64,000 bases of DNA from the NCBI RefSeq assembly GCF_000150275.1, contig NW_002060955.1, positions 875,225 through 939,224 of the forward strand, read 5' to 3'. The notes beneath the pieces were generated by a model, which made no database searches, was not told the DNA's origin, and worked only from the letters and a program-made list of their open reading frames with translations. Origin of the DNA: Trichoplax adhaerens (lineage: Eukaryota > Placozoa > Uniplacotomia > Trichoplacea > Trichoplacidae). How positions within the stretch are numbered: position 1 is the stretch's first letter; the number at the start of each line of letters is the position of its first letter. The position numbers were made by a program, and so were the translations under genes. Below, one piece after another: positions 45,901 through 58,865 of the stretch.

Positions 45901-47784
45901 GATGCCGATATGTCTTCGTGCTTTTCCGATGGATCAAAATTAAATGTTGATCAAGAGGTATGCAAACGTTGATTACAATCACAACTAAGTGCATAGTCAT
46001 TTTGCTTTATTTATCAATCGTATCTATTAGTATCAGATTTTATTGACTCTGTAGTAAATTTGTTCTCTAGAAGTACTCAAACCAATTTGTTAAGTAATTG
46101 CTTGTAAAACCAAGATTTAAAAAAAATTCACAAATATCTAGTTAGATTTTGTAAATTCTGAACTGGGTATTTTTGATCATAATAGGTAGACGACATGGCT
46201 TTAGAAGACCTGATCAGGTAAATTTTGTGTGCATATTTATCGGGTATACCTACTAATGCGAATATCTATTTCCATGTCAAGTTGACATACTTTATCTTAA
46301 AGAAAGTCTTTTCTGTTTTGTTATACTGTATTAATACAATGGATAGCTTGGAATCTAGTATAAATTCACCATCTGTTCCGTTATCTGCGACAGTAAGTTC
46401 TCCAGTTGTTTGTTTGTTAAGCTCTCTAATATACAGTATATTGATTGTGGATAACAATTTATTTGGCATCATCTGTACAGTTACAGGAATCATGCAACTT
46501 CTTTGATGGCTCATTTGACAACGTTAATGCCCCTTCGGTAAAAAATGTTCTATTTTTAATTAATGAAAATGTCAACAGATCTCTTTTCTATTAGTATTGG
46601 ATAGTAGGCCTAATATGCGTCGTTTTACTTTAAAATGCAAAGCTAACACAAAATGTGTCCTACTCCTGTCCACCTGATGTACATGTAAAGCAAGAACCTG
46701 AAGGTGAGAGTGTCCTTTGATTACTTCTACTCTTGGATAATATTTCTTGGGTAGCGCCCTTTGATCTCTTTATCTCTCTAAATTTTGTGACATTCTTAAA
46801 TCGCTGCTGCAGTGATCGTGAAAAATGTACTTTGATTATTAATCTTTCTCATGATGCTCTAAATACAGTTGCATCGAACTTTATTGAGAAAGTTTTGAAA
46901 GATAGACAAAAGAAAGACAACCACAACCTAAGTAAGTTGTAAGACATAAGTTCTTATATAAACTACAACATAGAATTCTGGTAATTAATGAATGCGATAT
47001 TTTGCCAACTCATTGTTAACCCTGATATTGCATTTTATGTGGACACAGTTGAAAGAAGGAGAAGATTTAATATAAATGATCGAATAAAAGAGTTAGGTGC
47101 TCTACTTCCGAAGCAGGACGCGTAAGAATCCAATTCTTTATAACCTGGACTACACAACAGAAGGGATATGCATCATTCAGCTAATGATATGTCAACAATC
47201 ACTTATTTAAATACTTTCTGTAGGGACATGAAAACAAATAAAGGAATTATTCTCAAGGCGACTGTGGATTACGTTAAAAAGCTTCAAAGGGAAATTGTTA
47301 GATTACGGCAACTAGAAGAAAAACAGCATCAATTAGAAGCTACAAATAAGAGATTATTATTAAGGATACAGGTGAATTTTTTCAATTCTTAGCCTATTGT
47401 TTATCGATCAACTATAATTTATGAACGTTTTTATGGCATGATGTATGTTAGGAATTGGAAATGCATGCAAGAGCACATGGAATTCCAACCACTCCTTTAA
47501 CGTCGGATACAACAACTGAAAATATTACCAGTAGCGCATCTGTACAGTCCATATTAAGTACTGGTATTTTGCCGGAAATAATGCAGCCCACTACGCACAC
47601 TTCGCAAGCTTTCTCATCAACTACAGCTTCAACTAGGGATGAACTAATGGACGTTGGTGATGATCCTATTATAACTTCAGTTAGCGTTAGTATAGCTGGT
47701 AGTAGCCGTAGGAGTAGCTTGACGTCTATGGATGATGATCAAAGTCCACATCAGCAATTTAATGAAGATATCTATCTGTCTTAG
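42934..47784 (+). CDS. MITF/TFE family bHLH-leucine zipper transcription factor
   Basis: This is a single MITF/TFEB/TFE3-type factor: it binds E-box/CLEAR sites as a dimer and in other animals links lysosomal mTORC1-Rag signalling to lysosome genes. Exons: 42934-43097, 45358-45604, 45757-45957, 46186-46217, 46347-46392, 46487-46537, 46643-46703, 46869-46931, 47049-47121, 47224-47371, 47452-47784; 472 residues, phases consistent. Visible features are an N-terminal [18 protein letters not shown] at about 64-81, resembling the vertebrate Rag-binding helix (SRIGLRMQLMREQ); an acidic [10 protein letters not shown] at about 205; VKQEPE at about 262-267, a sumoylation-type motif; basic region [20 protein letters not shown] at about 281-300; helix 2 [19 protein letters not shown]; a zipper ending in [15 protein letters not shown]; and C-terminal SRRSS at about 447-451, a family signature. 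Several exons are tiny (32-63 bp), so exons 4-7 are the least certain. It is divergent from INTS13. Confidence 0.93.
44541..44617. repeat. Short direct repeat in TFE intron 1
   Basis: Two 35-bp copies (44541-44575 and 44583-44617) share TACTGTACAAGGTTCTTTTC and AAACACAG, with a few differences. This is a tandem duplication containing a GTAC core. Confidence 0.7.
45184..45229. repeat. Inverted repeat in TFE intron 1
   Basis: AAGTCTTACAC (45184-45194) and GTGTAAGACTT (45219-45229) are perfect inverted copies separated by 24 bases, about 130 bp upstream of exon 2. This is a potential stem-loop with no known role. Confidence 0.6.
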
Positions 47785-50329
47785 TTTTGCATGACATGAC
47801 GTTCTTCCACTGTTACGCCATGTTTGCAAATGTGAAGTGAATGTGTATATGTGTATGTTTATATCGTGTACTGTACTAGTGAGTGCATATACAACATATC
47901 CGGATAACCAATCTTAAATCAGATTATGATAGCCGTCACGATTTATACACGCTATAGAACTGTCGAGGCTTGCAGACTATTGGTAATGTCAGTAAACTCA
48001 GGCTATCTTTCGTACGGATGACGCAGTAATACGGGATTAGAGAAATTGATATAAATTTTCGGATCAATCAGTTAGTTATCATCTTGAGGCTGTATACGCC
48101 GATATCATTTAAAAATTTCTTGGACAATTTACTTGCATTGACTACGTTGATTTCCACTATATTTAGGTTAGCAGAAATAAGTTTACTCCAATTCTATTGG
48201 CTTTGTTATTTGTAATTAGGGTATATATTTGTACAGACCTAGGAAATTATAACCTGTATTGTAGTTCGTACCACCATTGATCAAGTTCTTATGATAATAC
48301 AGTTTTACCCTGATCGTGCTAAATTAAGGATTTATGAAAATCTTAAAGATCGTAATTGTCAAAAGATAAGTCGTTGCAGTCAAACAACTGCCATTCGAAC
48401 GCCTTTTAAACGAAGAATGTAGGATTTTATTTTGCGCCGTATTAGGTTCGATTAGTTTATGTACCATATTGTGATCTCAATACAAGTCAAATTTCTTTAT
48501 TATACTGACAGTTTAATGTAATTATACACAGTATATCAACAATTACTGTTATGTTTATCTGTTTTAAAATATAAAATACTACCAAGTTTTATTGCTCGAT
48601 TTTCATAAGAATAATACTTGCTATCAATTGAATAAAAATGTTGATACCGGTATTAATAGTTGGCTTTTGATTTATGATAAGATTGGAGTTAACTTACTGT
48701 TATTACCGCAGTGATCTTGAACATAAACTGTAGCTTTAGCCAAATTAGTGCAGTTGATTGCAATATCGTCCTGACCAATAATTATAATACTGCAGTCATT
48801 GTTAGTAAAGTACTGATAGAATAGTTATAAAAAATGATTTATATAAGCTTATTCTGCTGTAGACTGCAGCATGGCTCTCTGAATCACTGAACTGTGGTTT
48901 ACATGCTTTGACAAAATAGCGGAATGGCCAAGATTATTAATAGGACTAATGGACCATTGCTCGTCTACCAGTCGATTGTGATGCCCAGTATTTCCATTCA
49001 CCCCGCTATGCTTTACCGCTTGAGCACCACTTTTATAGCAGTTCTTATCAATCTGTGCTCCTCATGTTAGAGATGTAGAAATAAAAGTCACCATAGCACT
49101 TAATATATAAGTTCCCTAGAAAGCAGACCAATTGATTTCACTGACAGTAGCACGTAGACATAACGTAACGTATTCAATACAGCAACATGCACCGTCATGA
49201 TTCATCATTCTATATCATTAGTGTCAACGATCAGTCATTTTAGCTAGTGTGCTAAAGTGGTTATAATTTCATGGAAATACAGTACATCATCTAATCTAGA
49301 AGCGTTAGCCAATATCGATATTTTCAAGCTATTATTTTCTACGGTGGCTCACAATGTGAGCCACCGTAATTTTCCCATCTAGCCATGCATCCTGTATAAC
49401 ACCACAGGAATGACTGTACAGTATGTACAGTATGTTTTAGACAGTTTTGGTAATCCAAGCTACTGCTATGTTACAGTACAAGTATCAAAAAGGCAAAGCG
49501 GCAAGAAGGCACACTGGTGCTTTCATTTCCAGAGAATTCTACCGTACAGTAGCAACGAAAGGTTTGTGAAATGGGATAACCTTTCAGAAATTAACTAAGC
49601 ATAGAATTTATAATTAACATTCAGACATATACAGTCTACTAATTTAAAACGCTTAATTTAATCCAATGCTATGATCGGAAATTTCTCATCAAGTCTTGAT
49701 TTAGAATACTGTAGAATGCAAGAATAATCAGAATTGACACATCATCGAAGGTCTCTAATGTGCATCATTCGGCAGTACTGTAGTTCCTTTTTAAGAAAAT
49801 AATACGTTGACAAGCTAGCTCCTATTTATTTTTAGCAGAACTCTCCATCGTCTTCTTATTTGCTTATTACTACTGCACGGACTTTTGAATGTACTTTCAT
49901 CTCCCTTTTTGGGCCCATCCAGTAGTCCGTGTTATTGATAACAGTGATTGAATGAATGATTGCATGAAAGTATCTCTGTCGGCGAAACAACAGGACATCA
50001 AGCTAATACTGTATTATCCAATGCTATCGATGCGATCCAACAGTATTCTAGCTATCTATTCAATGAATGAAAACTACGCTCTATTCCATGCCAATTTGTT
50101 ACTTCTACTTTAATATTCAAGGATAGGAAGCAAGCGAATGTTTTGCTCCTAATCAGGGGAGGCCGACCATGTTTGTTGGTCATTTTCCAGTACTGAAAGA
50201 CTACCAGTCAAGCGTCCACCGTCCGTCGCTCTCTTGTAGTGCTGAAGGTTAACAGTAGAGACTGTAGAGTACTGGAAAAGACGAAATGGCTTTCTTTTTT
50301 CAGTCAGTACACTACAAGCAGTGAGCCTT
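47785..50329. other. 3' region of the TFE gene and intergenic DNA
   Basis: The first part is probably TFE 3' UTR; a possible polyadenylation signal AATAAA is at 48631-48636. No exon is recognised between there and the next GTAC tract. An almost perfect 29-bp palindrome lies at 49340-49368. From about 48.9 kb the sequence becomes less AT-rich. Confidence 0.5.
49340..49368. repeat. 29-bp near-perfect palindrome
   Basis: TACGGTGGCTCACA (49340-49353) and TGTGAGCCACCGTA (49355-49368) are perfect inverted repeats around a single central base. The arms are comparatively GC-rich for this genome. It could be a fused pair of short terminal inverted repeats or a protein-binding palindrome. Confidence 0.75.
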
Positions 50330-50880
50330 TACAGTACCAGACCACTTGGAGTCTGTTGACCATGACACCGTTGTGGTAGCGTACTGTACGGCCTTTCTCT
50401 GCTGGTCCGGACTAGTCCCAACTGCTACAATTTTACTTTACAGACGTACACGTTTAGACTGTAGTCCATTGCCGTGCGGCTCGTCCTCTACAGTACATAC
50501 CCTACAGTATAGTGTACTGTAGAAAGAACAGTACGTACTGTACTGTACAGTCTGTTTGTCACCGATGAATTTACAGTACAAGTTGTATGTACTGTAGCAT
50601 TGGCATTCTCTCATTAAAGGCTTCACTCGTACAGGTGAACGTTAGCAGTGATATCGATCATAAAGGTATGGAACCGGTCTCAGGTCTAGCTAGCTTAGCG
50701 CAGCCTACTCTGTGTAAATCATCGTGTTGAGAAAAAATAACTTTACTCTACTGTATGGTCTAGATCGATTCTTCTACACAATTTGCACTCGTACTGGCCT
50801 ACAGCAGTACTGCACTCGACTGTACTGTGCAGAAATTTTCTGATACAACTGTACAGTGTACACTGCACCGATTCTGCTAC
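50330..50880. repeat. GTAC palindrome tract upstream of the RhoGEF gene
   Basis: Scattered GTACAGTAC/CTGTACTGTACAG strings are densest at 50,490-50,600 and 50,800-50,870. They lie about 0.7-1.2 kb upstream of the RhoGEF start codon. A related short repeat ACCACCTAC(A/G)GTCCAGTA occurs twice at about 51,048-51,115. Confidence 0.65.
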
Positions 50881-51558
50881 GTAAAGTTATCCTTTTTCCA
50901 TGACAAAGGTCTTCTTCTAATCATAGTCTAGCCATCCTCGCGTACTACTACAGTAGTTGTCCGGTCCATCCGTGATGGCAGTCCGTGCCTCTACACCACG
51001 CTAGTACAGTACACCTGTCCAAGCATGACCGTTGATTTAAAGGCACTAGACCACCTACAGTCCAGTATAGTCCAGTACGAATGAAAAGCACCAGACCACC
51101 TACGGTCCAGTACGGTCCGTTTCTTCACCCTCAGCCTTGATACAGGTCATGCTACGGACCTGGACTGAAACGGTAAATGTCATCACGCAGGCTCAATACC
51201 CCATGGCAACGGGCTCTTTCTATTGGCTGCTGCCTGAAACCGATCAAATTCAAAATAATCTTAATAGTAATAACAGCAATAATATCATCCAAGATTTTAA
51301 ATTAATGAATTGTATTATGATCGCTTGGTAGTTTTGCGGTCACTCCTCCTTTCTCGATTGCTGCTTTAACTGGCATTTCCACTCGTCGATGGGATCCCTT
51401 TTCCAACTTTCTTCCCCTAAAAAATAAAGTAAGAAAATACCAAGCCAAAGCAAGTAGATTAGACAGCTTGTGCGGTGGTTCTTTTAAAAGTCAATCTTAC
51501 TCAATCCACGGTGAATGCAGTAGTAGTGCGCTTGAAAAGTCATCCAGTTGCATTCAAC

Positions 51559-54500
51559 ATGTCTCTCAATCAGAATAATTTATCCAATACCTTCAACATC
51601 CCAATGACTCGCACAAGATCCAAGTTACTTCAATCGCCAATGGTAGCAAAGACTGCCATGAAGGAAAATTTTAATTTCAGGTAAACCTTCTTACTTGTAC
51701 TTGTAGATGATTGCATGGACTGTCTTCAGGAGTTGGAGGAAGATGATTCTTGCTTGCAAAATTGGCCTCGATATCTTGCTATTTTTCTTGACAGTACATG
51801 AATTAAATCTATCAACAATTAGAAATACTTGATGTCATTAAGTTAACTACCTGAGATACAACTAGACTTTGATACAGTAGAATGAAGAGACATTGGTGCA
51901 TGAAATCAAATTCGAACTTGATGTAATAGAACGAAGAGACATGCACACACTATAGTACGATCAAAATTGGATACTGCCATTAGACCATGATCGAGTAATG
52001 ATCATGAATTAATTAATTTTAAATTAATCCAATTAAGACCACCGCCGTTTTCACCTGGCATCGAGTAAAATATTGTGAAAACATGACTCAAGCTTAATGT
52101 CAACGCTTCTATTAGTTTGGAATACAGTAAAAGTTACAAAGATTACATACAGTGCAAGTATAGTACTGGATTTCCTTCTATACATGTAGATGATACAGTA
52201 GGGAACGGTCGTTGGTCAGTAAATTGGTTTCTTATTTTGGACAATTTTCAAGGATACAATGTGGCAGTTAATTAAGTAAAAAGATTCTACAGTACTCGTA
52301 ATCGTCGCCAAGTAGGATAGGATATTCCCAAGTATTGCTACTTTATTGCTTGTTTCTATGAAAAGGGATGGTAACATAGTGTTTTAACGATGTTTCAACA
52401 TCATTTACATTCCATTTTAAGTCGACGCATAGTCAGTATTCCCCATTATGGTATTGACCTAACATGGACTAGGATTCTTTACCAACATTACGTGTGTCTC
52501 GATCATCCATAACCATGCTACTGTATGAAATGGCAGCATATGGTAACACAATCCAAAACTCCTTTTGAGATCATCATCAGATCGTATTGAATTAATTTTA
52601 ATTACCTAAAGGAAGATGCTCCCTCATCACGCTTACTGGATGCTAGATAGTATACGTTACAAAACAGGACTTAAAATATCAACCACATTCAATTTTTGTA
52701 ATCAATATGAAAAAAAAGGATACGACTATAATGGCGCTACTGTATTTTAAAAATCAAATGATAATGACTGTAATACTATATCGTGACTCACAAAGATTGT
52801 AGAAATAGATTGAGGATGAAGGAAAGAGCTTTATTAGCAGGGTAATTATGCTGATAGTTATCTTGGCACAGAGCGGTACAGACTGAATTTGTATTATTAA
52901 CAGGGACAAGTAACTCTTAATATGATGTTACATAGCGTTAACCATGATCGCCTATCAGTAATAAAATAAGATAATTTATAGCACTTACTGTTGTAACGAT
53001 AAAACGATGCTATGGTATAACACATCTAGCAGATTGAATTTTTGGATCTACGTACACTAAATATTGTCATCATGATGCTACTGTAGATTCAATGATAACG
53101 TAATGGAGCGCATTATAAATTGGTGTCAAGATATTAACTCGATTATACTTCAATAGACAATACTTAAATCAGGCATATTACTAAATTTCTACTTTTGAAT
53201 TGCATTTTTGTAGCTTTACTGCCAAAACCCCTGATAAGTCAGCGCAAACGACAATACCGGTGAGAATGAACACCCATGTTTTATAATTTGTAGATGGAAT
53301 CTATAAAGCTATCGATAGATGGATAATTTATGTCGTCAGCACTTTATATTACTGCCAATTTAAGTACCATTGCATAAAGCATAGTAGCCTTTAATTTTAA
53401 AAGATACTCAGTTAAATTACAATAGAACTAGATAATAAGAAGACGATGTCATGATTCTGGTTAGCATCAATGTACTTTTTTGCTACTCGGAAAAATGCTT
53501 AGTTTATAGAATCCTTGAATACAAACTACTCGTCAAGGGTTTCTGCGCTGACTAGTTTGATTCTGGTAGATAACCAAACGGTTTGTACACTGCAGTTTTG
53601 TTCGCCTAAAGCAAGAGTCAACTTTGTTGCTGTAGTATATTTACAATATACTTCGATAGATTTTCAATGTGTTCACGATAATTCTAGGTCAAACGCACAA
53701 TAAGAAATTATCCTATTGTAGATTGATAGTACATCAAAGAAGCTTGCACTCAGAGCTATATGCTAAGTTCGGTTTAATAGAGTATTTTTACTATCTCTCT
53801 AGATATAAATCTGTATTCCTTCTCGAGCATTCTTTTGAGAGAAACCGTCAAATTGTAATGTGACGCTTATGATTGTCCATTGCTAAATATTGTTGTATGC
53901 GCATTTTGTTTACAGTTACAGACTTTGCAATTGAACCTGTACAACATACAAGTATATGGCTGCAACTAGTTGCACTTGTATCCAGTAATTGCCGTTGCGT
54001 TTATACTTTAAGACTAATAATAAGTATATCATTAATTAATTAAAATATTGCATGAGCGCAAGTAGGACAACACAACATAGTTAACCTACTGTACTCTATA
54101 AATTAAATTACTACGACCTTTCGTGACAGAGATTCAAAGTTGTAATAAGAGAAGTACCGTTGTAAGCTACTGCTTATTCTCTCGGAAATTGATAGATTTT
54201 TATGATCTTCAACCACTATTATCGCATCTAAAATAAACTCAAAGTGTGAACTACGGTAAAATATATTTTGCACGCTACGTTTGTAATAGTTAAGTATTCA
54301 AAACGTCGGCAGGTGATATATAATTACAATATAATCAGTAGTAATCGACATTATATTTTACAGCGTAGTTTGAGAGATAAGAATACACTAGCTCAATCAT
54401 TTTTCTCAAAGCTACAGTCCTATGATCATCATTAATGATCACTGGACTGTATCATTTCTTGCAATTAATTATCTACTGCTTACAAATTATTAATCTGGTT

Positions 54501-57500
54501 GTTTAACAAATAATCACTCTTTAGAAATATGGATTAAAGCGAAAATTATCTGCTCAAGATTTATCACCGCCTACGGTATAGTAATTCTTGAATTCTCATT
54601 TTTAGATAAAAATACTAGCGCTTGTGTATGCTTTTGCCTACTTGAATATATGTATACTATGTTGTAGCATGGTTACACTATACGTATAAGTTATTATAGT
54701 GATATAACATTGTTACGGAGTAGCTTTTGTATAGCTGTCGTAACATAGTTTCCATAAGATAAGTTATCTAGGAATGCGTTTATATTAAAAATTATATTAT
54801 TTTTAACAGATAACTGCATTGTTGTATAACATTATCTATAAACTGATAATTAATGTTTATGTAAATTTTCTTTACTTTAAATGGCTGATTTCTCAATAAA
54901 GTTTAGGTTCAGTTTGTCTAAAAGAGACTAGTAGTGTTACTGTTTCTCCTGACGATAGGAGATCGTCAGTATTTAGAATCGTACTGTAGGTAGATGTCAG
55001 AAAAAAACCTGACACTAGACTCAGAATATGTAGTTTCTATGACATATTTGCTTTTTCGCGTTACAAATTTAGATTTATAACACAAATTAACACAATTAAA
55101 GCGTTATTCATTATCGATATTACATATTTTTAACCGATATTTAGGATACTTTTTCTAGCTGCAAACGGCATCGTCCTCTGTCTCGTATAAGCAGTATGTT
55201 GTCTCCTGCAAAACCTGTAAGACGAGTTAGTCAAGCATTACATGTGAGTATTTTTCTTGCTACTGATATGCACTCACACGTTATTAAGTCATATTTTCTC
55301 AAACATCCTTTCATTCACTACCCATTTTTGTGTCATTAAATGTGTTAAAAACACTGTTACAATTAACGTAAATTATAAGTATACGCTTTATAGTACGGAT
55401 ATATAGTATCTGCATATATTTACTTATTTAGAGATCAGTAACTCCAAAACCGTCTAGGCCAAAAACCATGCAGCGCCGATTTTCTACTGCTTGGAAGTAT
55501 CAAGGGCCATCTCCTTTACCTACGCCAACAAAACCTAAAGCTAGCAAAGTAGGTTCTGTTTAAGCATGATATTAAGTAGCATTCATAATAGTATAATTAG
55601 CATACTGTAGATTTGTTCTCGCTGAAGTATGATCGTTAATGTACTGCTTTTTTGTACTCAATCTAAAACTGATAATATTCTTCAATATAAATTAGAGGTG
55701 GCTCGACTTTGCTGAGAGTAATTTATCAAACCAAATGAGCAAGATTCAGATCATGCGTCAGGAAGCAATTTACGAATTGTATAGCGGTGAAGTTGAACTT
55801 GTGCAGGATCTCAAAACTTTAAAAGAGGCATGTAGCAGTATGGTTACTAGTTTACGGAAAAATGAAAATACAATACCATTTTGTTTTCATTATTTGAATC
55901 GCAAATCTAACTCAATAATTGCTCTCAATGTTACTTTATTGCTTGCATAGGTATATTATAATCCAATGCATACGCTCAAAATCCTGAAACCTAATGAATT
56001 GCAAGAAATATTTGGTAACATTCATGAGATTACTCCATTACATGAAGGTAATTTCTACTTTTCTACTTTGTATTAATTCACTGTTGCGCTACTATATTCA
56101 TGATATAATGTCCAATTAAATTGTTAACATGTTATACAAAGATCTAGTTCAGAAGATTATGGAACTACAGCAAGCTAACGGCTCTGTAAATTCTATAGGG
56201 ACGACATTAATTGTTTGGGTATGTTAACCAATGACTATCGATTTACTGTATGTCAAAATTAACTTGTAAATAAATATTTCGAGATTCATCATGATGTAAG
56301 AATGTTGTCATAATTGTACTATATATTTTTAGTTTCCTAAGCTGCTTCCATATCTTGATTACTGTGCCAATCTGTTTACGGCCAAGTTAGCCTTAGAAGA
56401 AAAAAGGCGCGACAAACAAGTTGCTGATTTTCTAGAGGTACAGGAGATATCCTCTACTGTCTCAATTGCTTTGTTTTCAAAATTACTTGAACTTTTGTTT
56501 CTTTAAATTTATCCAGAGGTGTAAACAATCTCCATTTAGCCGCAAGTTAGACGTTTGGGACTTTTTAGGTTCAGGACAATATTGTTGTAGTCCACTCTTG
56601 TACTTGTTAACTTAATTACACGTTATTAAAACTGTGCATTCTTAGATAAACCTCGCAGCAGATTGATGAAATACTCCCTTCTGCTTAAGAATATTACAAA
56701 ATTGGTAAATTTTTATCTTGCTAAAGGAATATGATCAGAATCATAGGCATATTTAGTAAACTATTTTAATGCGAAAGTTGGCTTTTAATGGCAAATAATA
56801 TGTATCGCCTATTAAGAAAATAATCGTGACTCTTTCATCATTCGAATAGACATCAACTGAGCATCCTGACTATAGTTACCTTCTAAATGCGGTAATATTT
56901 AATACGTTCCTGCTATACGTCACTGAGTTATAAAATTACTAAATAACTCATTTGGACTTTCAGACTTCCTCTATTGAAAATTTCGTGTCGAAAGTCGATA
57001 TTAAAGCTGGAATGGCTAAGGTAATTGCCACAGGTCTAATCCGACGATGTTGCCTTGCTTTGAACTTTTGTAATATGTGTAATATTCATTCGGTATAGTG
57101 TTCCTTTATCCAGAGTAAACTCTTCTATGTGACTGATGATCAGGTATGTTAATCTGCAATAGTTGTATATACTAGTTAAAGATTATTACGTAATCGATGT
57201 GTAGGCGTTTACTGGCTATTTCTTGCAGTTGAGTAACGTTGCTTGTTTGCTGTGCCTGAAATAGCATATCCCACTAATTGATGAATCACGGTTGTTGCTA
57301 TGCAGTGGCATTGTTAAAAATAAAGCAGGAACGGTAATACATTCGCAGTTTATTTAAATTTTCCTGCCTTATTTCTATAGTTTAATTTTGGCTCTTTTTG
57401 CTTAGAAATTATAAGTAAATTTGAGATCTGACTAGGCTTGCTTACTCTATATCACAGAAACTACATATATTTCTATTTGAAAAAGTGCTGGTACTCTGTC

Positions 57501-58021
57501 GACAAGCTACAAGAAATGAAGTTTTTATGTATCAAGTTCACCGACATGTAATGCTGACTGTTTTATGAATTTTGTTTACTATGCTGGATATTTTATCATC
57601 TTACTGTACTTTCATAATCTTGTTAATGCAAATGCTTATCAAATTTGCTACGTTAATGATATCTTCAGCCAATACCAGTCGCTTCTCTGGCAGTAGAAGA
57701 TGTACCTGACGAAAATATTCGAACCAATTCCTTGAGGGGATCGTTTAAGGATGCTCTTTCCGGTGGAAGAGCAGGTATTGTTTAGTGCGTTGATGCTAAA
57801 TTTAATTTTTAGAAATGCATAATTATTTATATAGTAGTAAAGTATTAAAATATTAATTTATCTTACGCCTATTGATAGGCAAGAATTTTATTCGTGTTAG
57901 CAATACAAGTTCTAAGAGGTTGCAGTATCTACTTCAAGTCAATGACGAACACGACAAGAAACAGTGGCTGAATGAATTAAACCAAGCCGTGAGCCGACAT
58001 TCTCATGCTATTAATGTCTAA
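51559..58021 (+). CDS. RhoA-type guanine nucleotide exchange factor, NET1/ARHGEF3 family
   Basis: This is a DH-PH exchange factor that activates Rho GTPases, most similar to ARHGEF3/NET1. Exons: 51559-51680, 55159-55243, 55432-55548, 55696-55842, 55951-56047, 56142-56218, 56333-56437, 56517-56568, 56646-56704, 56850-56891, 56964-57020, 57114-57143, 57265-57333, 57458-57547, 57669-57774, 57879-58021; 465 residues. The N-terminal KRHRPLSRISSMLSPAKPVR is basic and serine-rich like NET1/ARHGEF3. The DH domain starts with MSKIQIMRQEAIYELYSGEV and continues with NPMHTLKILKPNELQEIFGN, ITPLHE and PFSRKLDVWDFLDKPRSRLM, KYSLLLKNI. The PH domain runs from LIDESRLLLCSGIVKNKAGT through KLHIFLFEKVLVLCR to DKKQWLNELNQAV. 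The start ATG 51559 (MSLNQNN) is the first in frame; an in-frame GTG lies upstream. The exon 4 donor (55842) is weak and least certain. Confidence 0.92.
54414..54450. repeat. Interrupted palindrome in RhoGEF intron 1
   Basis: ACAGTCC (54414-54420) and GGACTGT (54444-54450) bracket an inner inverted pair around TGATCAT..ATGATCA, giving a nearly self-complementary 37-bp segment. The role is unknown. Confidence 0.55.
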
Positions 58022-58865
58022 TATCGATCATTAAAATTCTATCCTCCAACTTTAATGATGCTAATAATGATTAGGGATTGCAGAAATGTGACCACGAGCT
58101 AGATTTACGCAATGCCAGAACCCGATTTATAAACATTCCACAACCAATTATTATCTGATGTATGTAATATGTTTAATAACTGTCTGATTTGAAACACAGT
58201 ACACAACCTTTGGGATATTTATTCAATCTGTACGGATATATAATATTTTTGGGGGTATAAAAATATGTATTCCATAAGGAATAGCTATAATTATAGTGAT
58301 ATAAATTTTATCTACTAAATTTTTGTATCCATATTTCGTAATTTACCGTACCATTATACGGAAGGCTGATGATACACGTAAAAATTAAATTTTTGATATT
58401 TTGATATTTAATTACAAAGTCTACGATTTGACTTACTGCCACGCAGCAAATATTATAGCGTGAATAAATAATTCTATTTATAACTGACAACTTCTAATGG
58501 ATTAACTAAATTAGTTAATAAAGACATTATCTGAAGTTAAATCTTGATGAAAAGTTGACTTTAAAACTTAAGATCGACGGTTAAGTATATTTAAAGTAGG
58601 AGTAGATTCTGTACTATTCAATAAATGAGACCAAGTGCTTTGTTAAATTTTTTTATTTCGCCTGCAACAGCAGGAAAGGTTTGATTAATTACAATATACA
58701 CGTAAATAATTGTAGCTAGGCCGCATAGTAATGATAATATATCAAGCATTAGTAGTACAAACTACATAGTTAAGCCTAATTTTATAGTTTAGTAGCGAGT
58801 CACAGATTCGCGTAAAGTAACCGATAACTGCATACGTTCACAGCTATTGTACACCGATATTTCAC
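58022..58865. other. Shared 3' region of the convergent RhoGEF and Wnt genes
   Basis: The stop codons of the two convergent genes are 844 bp apart. AATAAA at 58620-58625 on the plus strand and, read on the minus strand, AATAAA at 58657-58652 are candidate polyadenylation signals for RhoGEF and Wnt respectively. If both are used, the 3' UTRs overlap slightly at their tails. No exon is seen. Confidence 0.5.
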
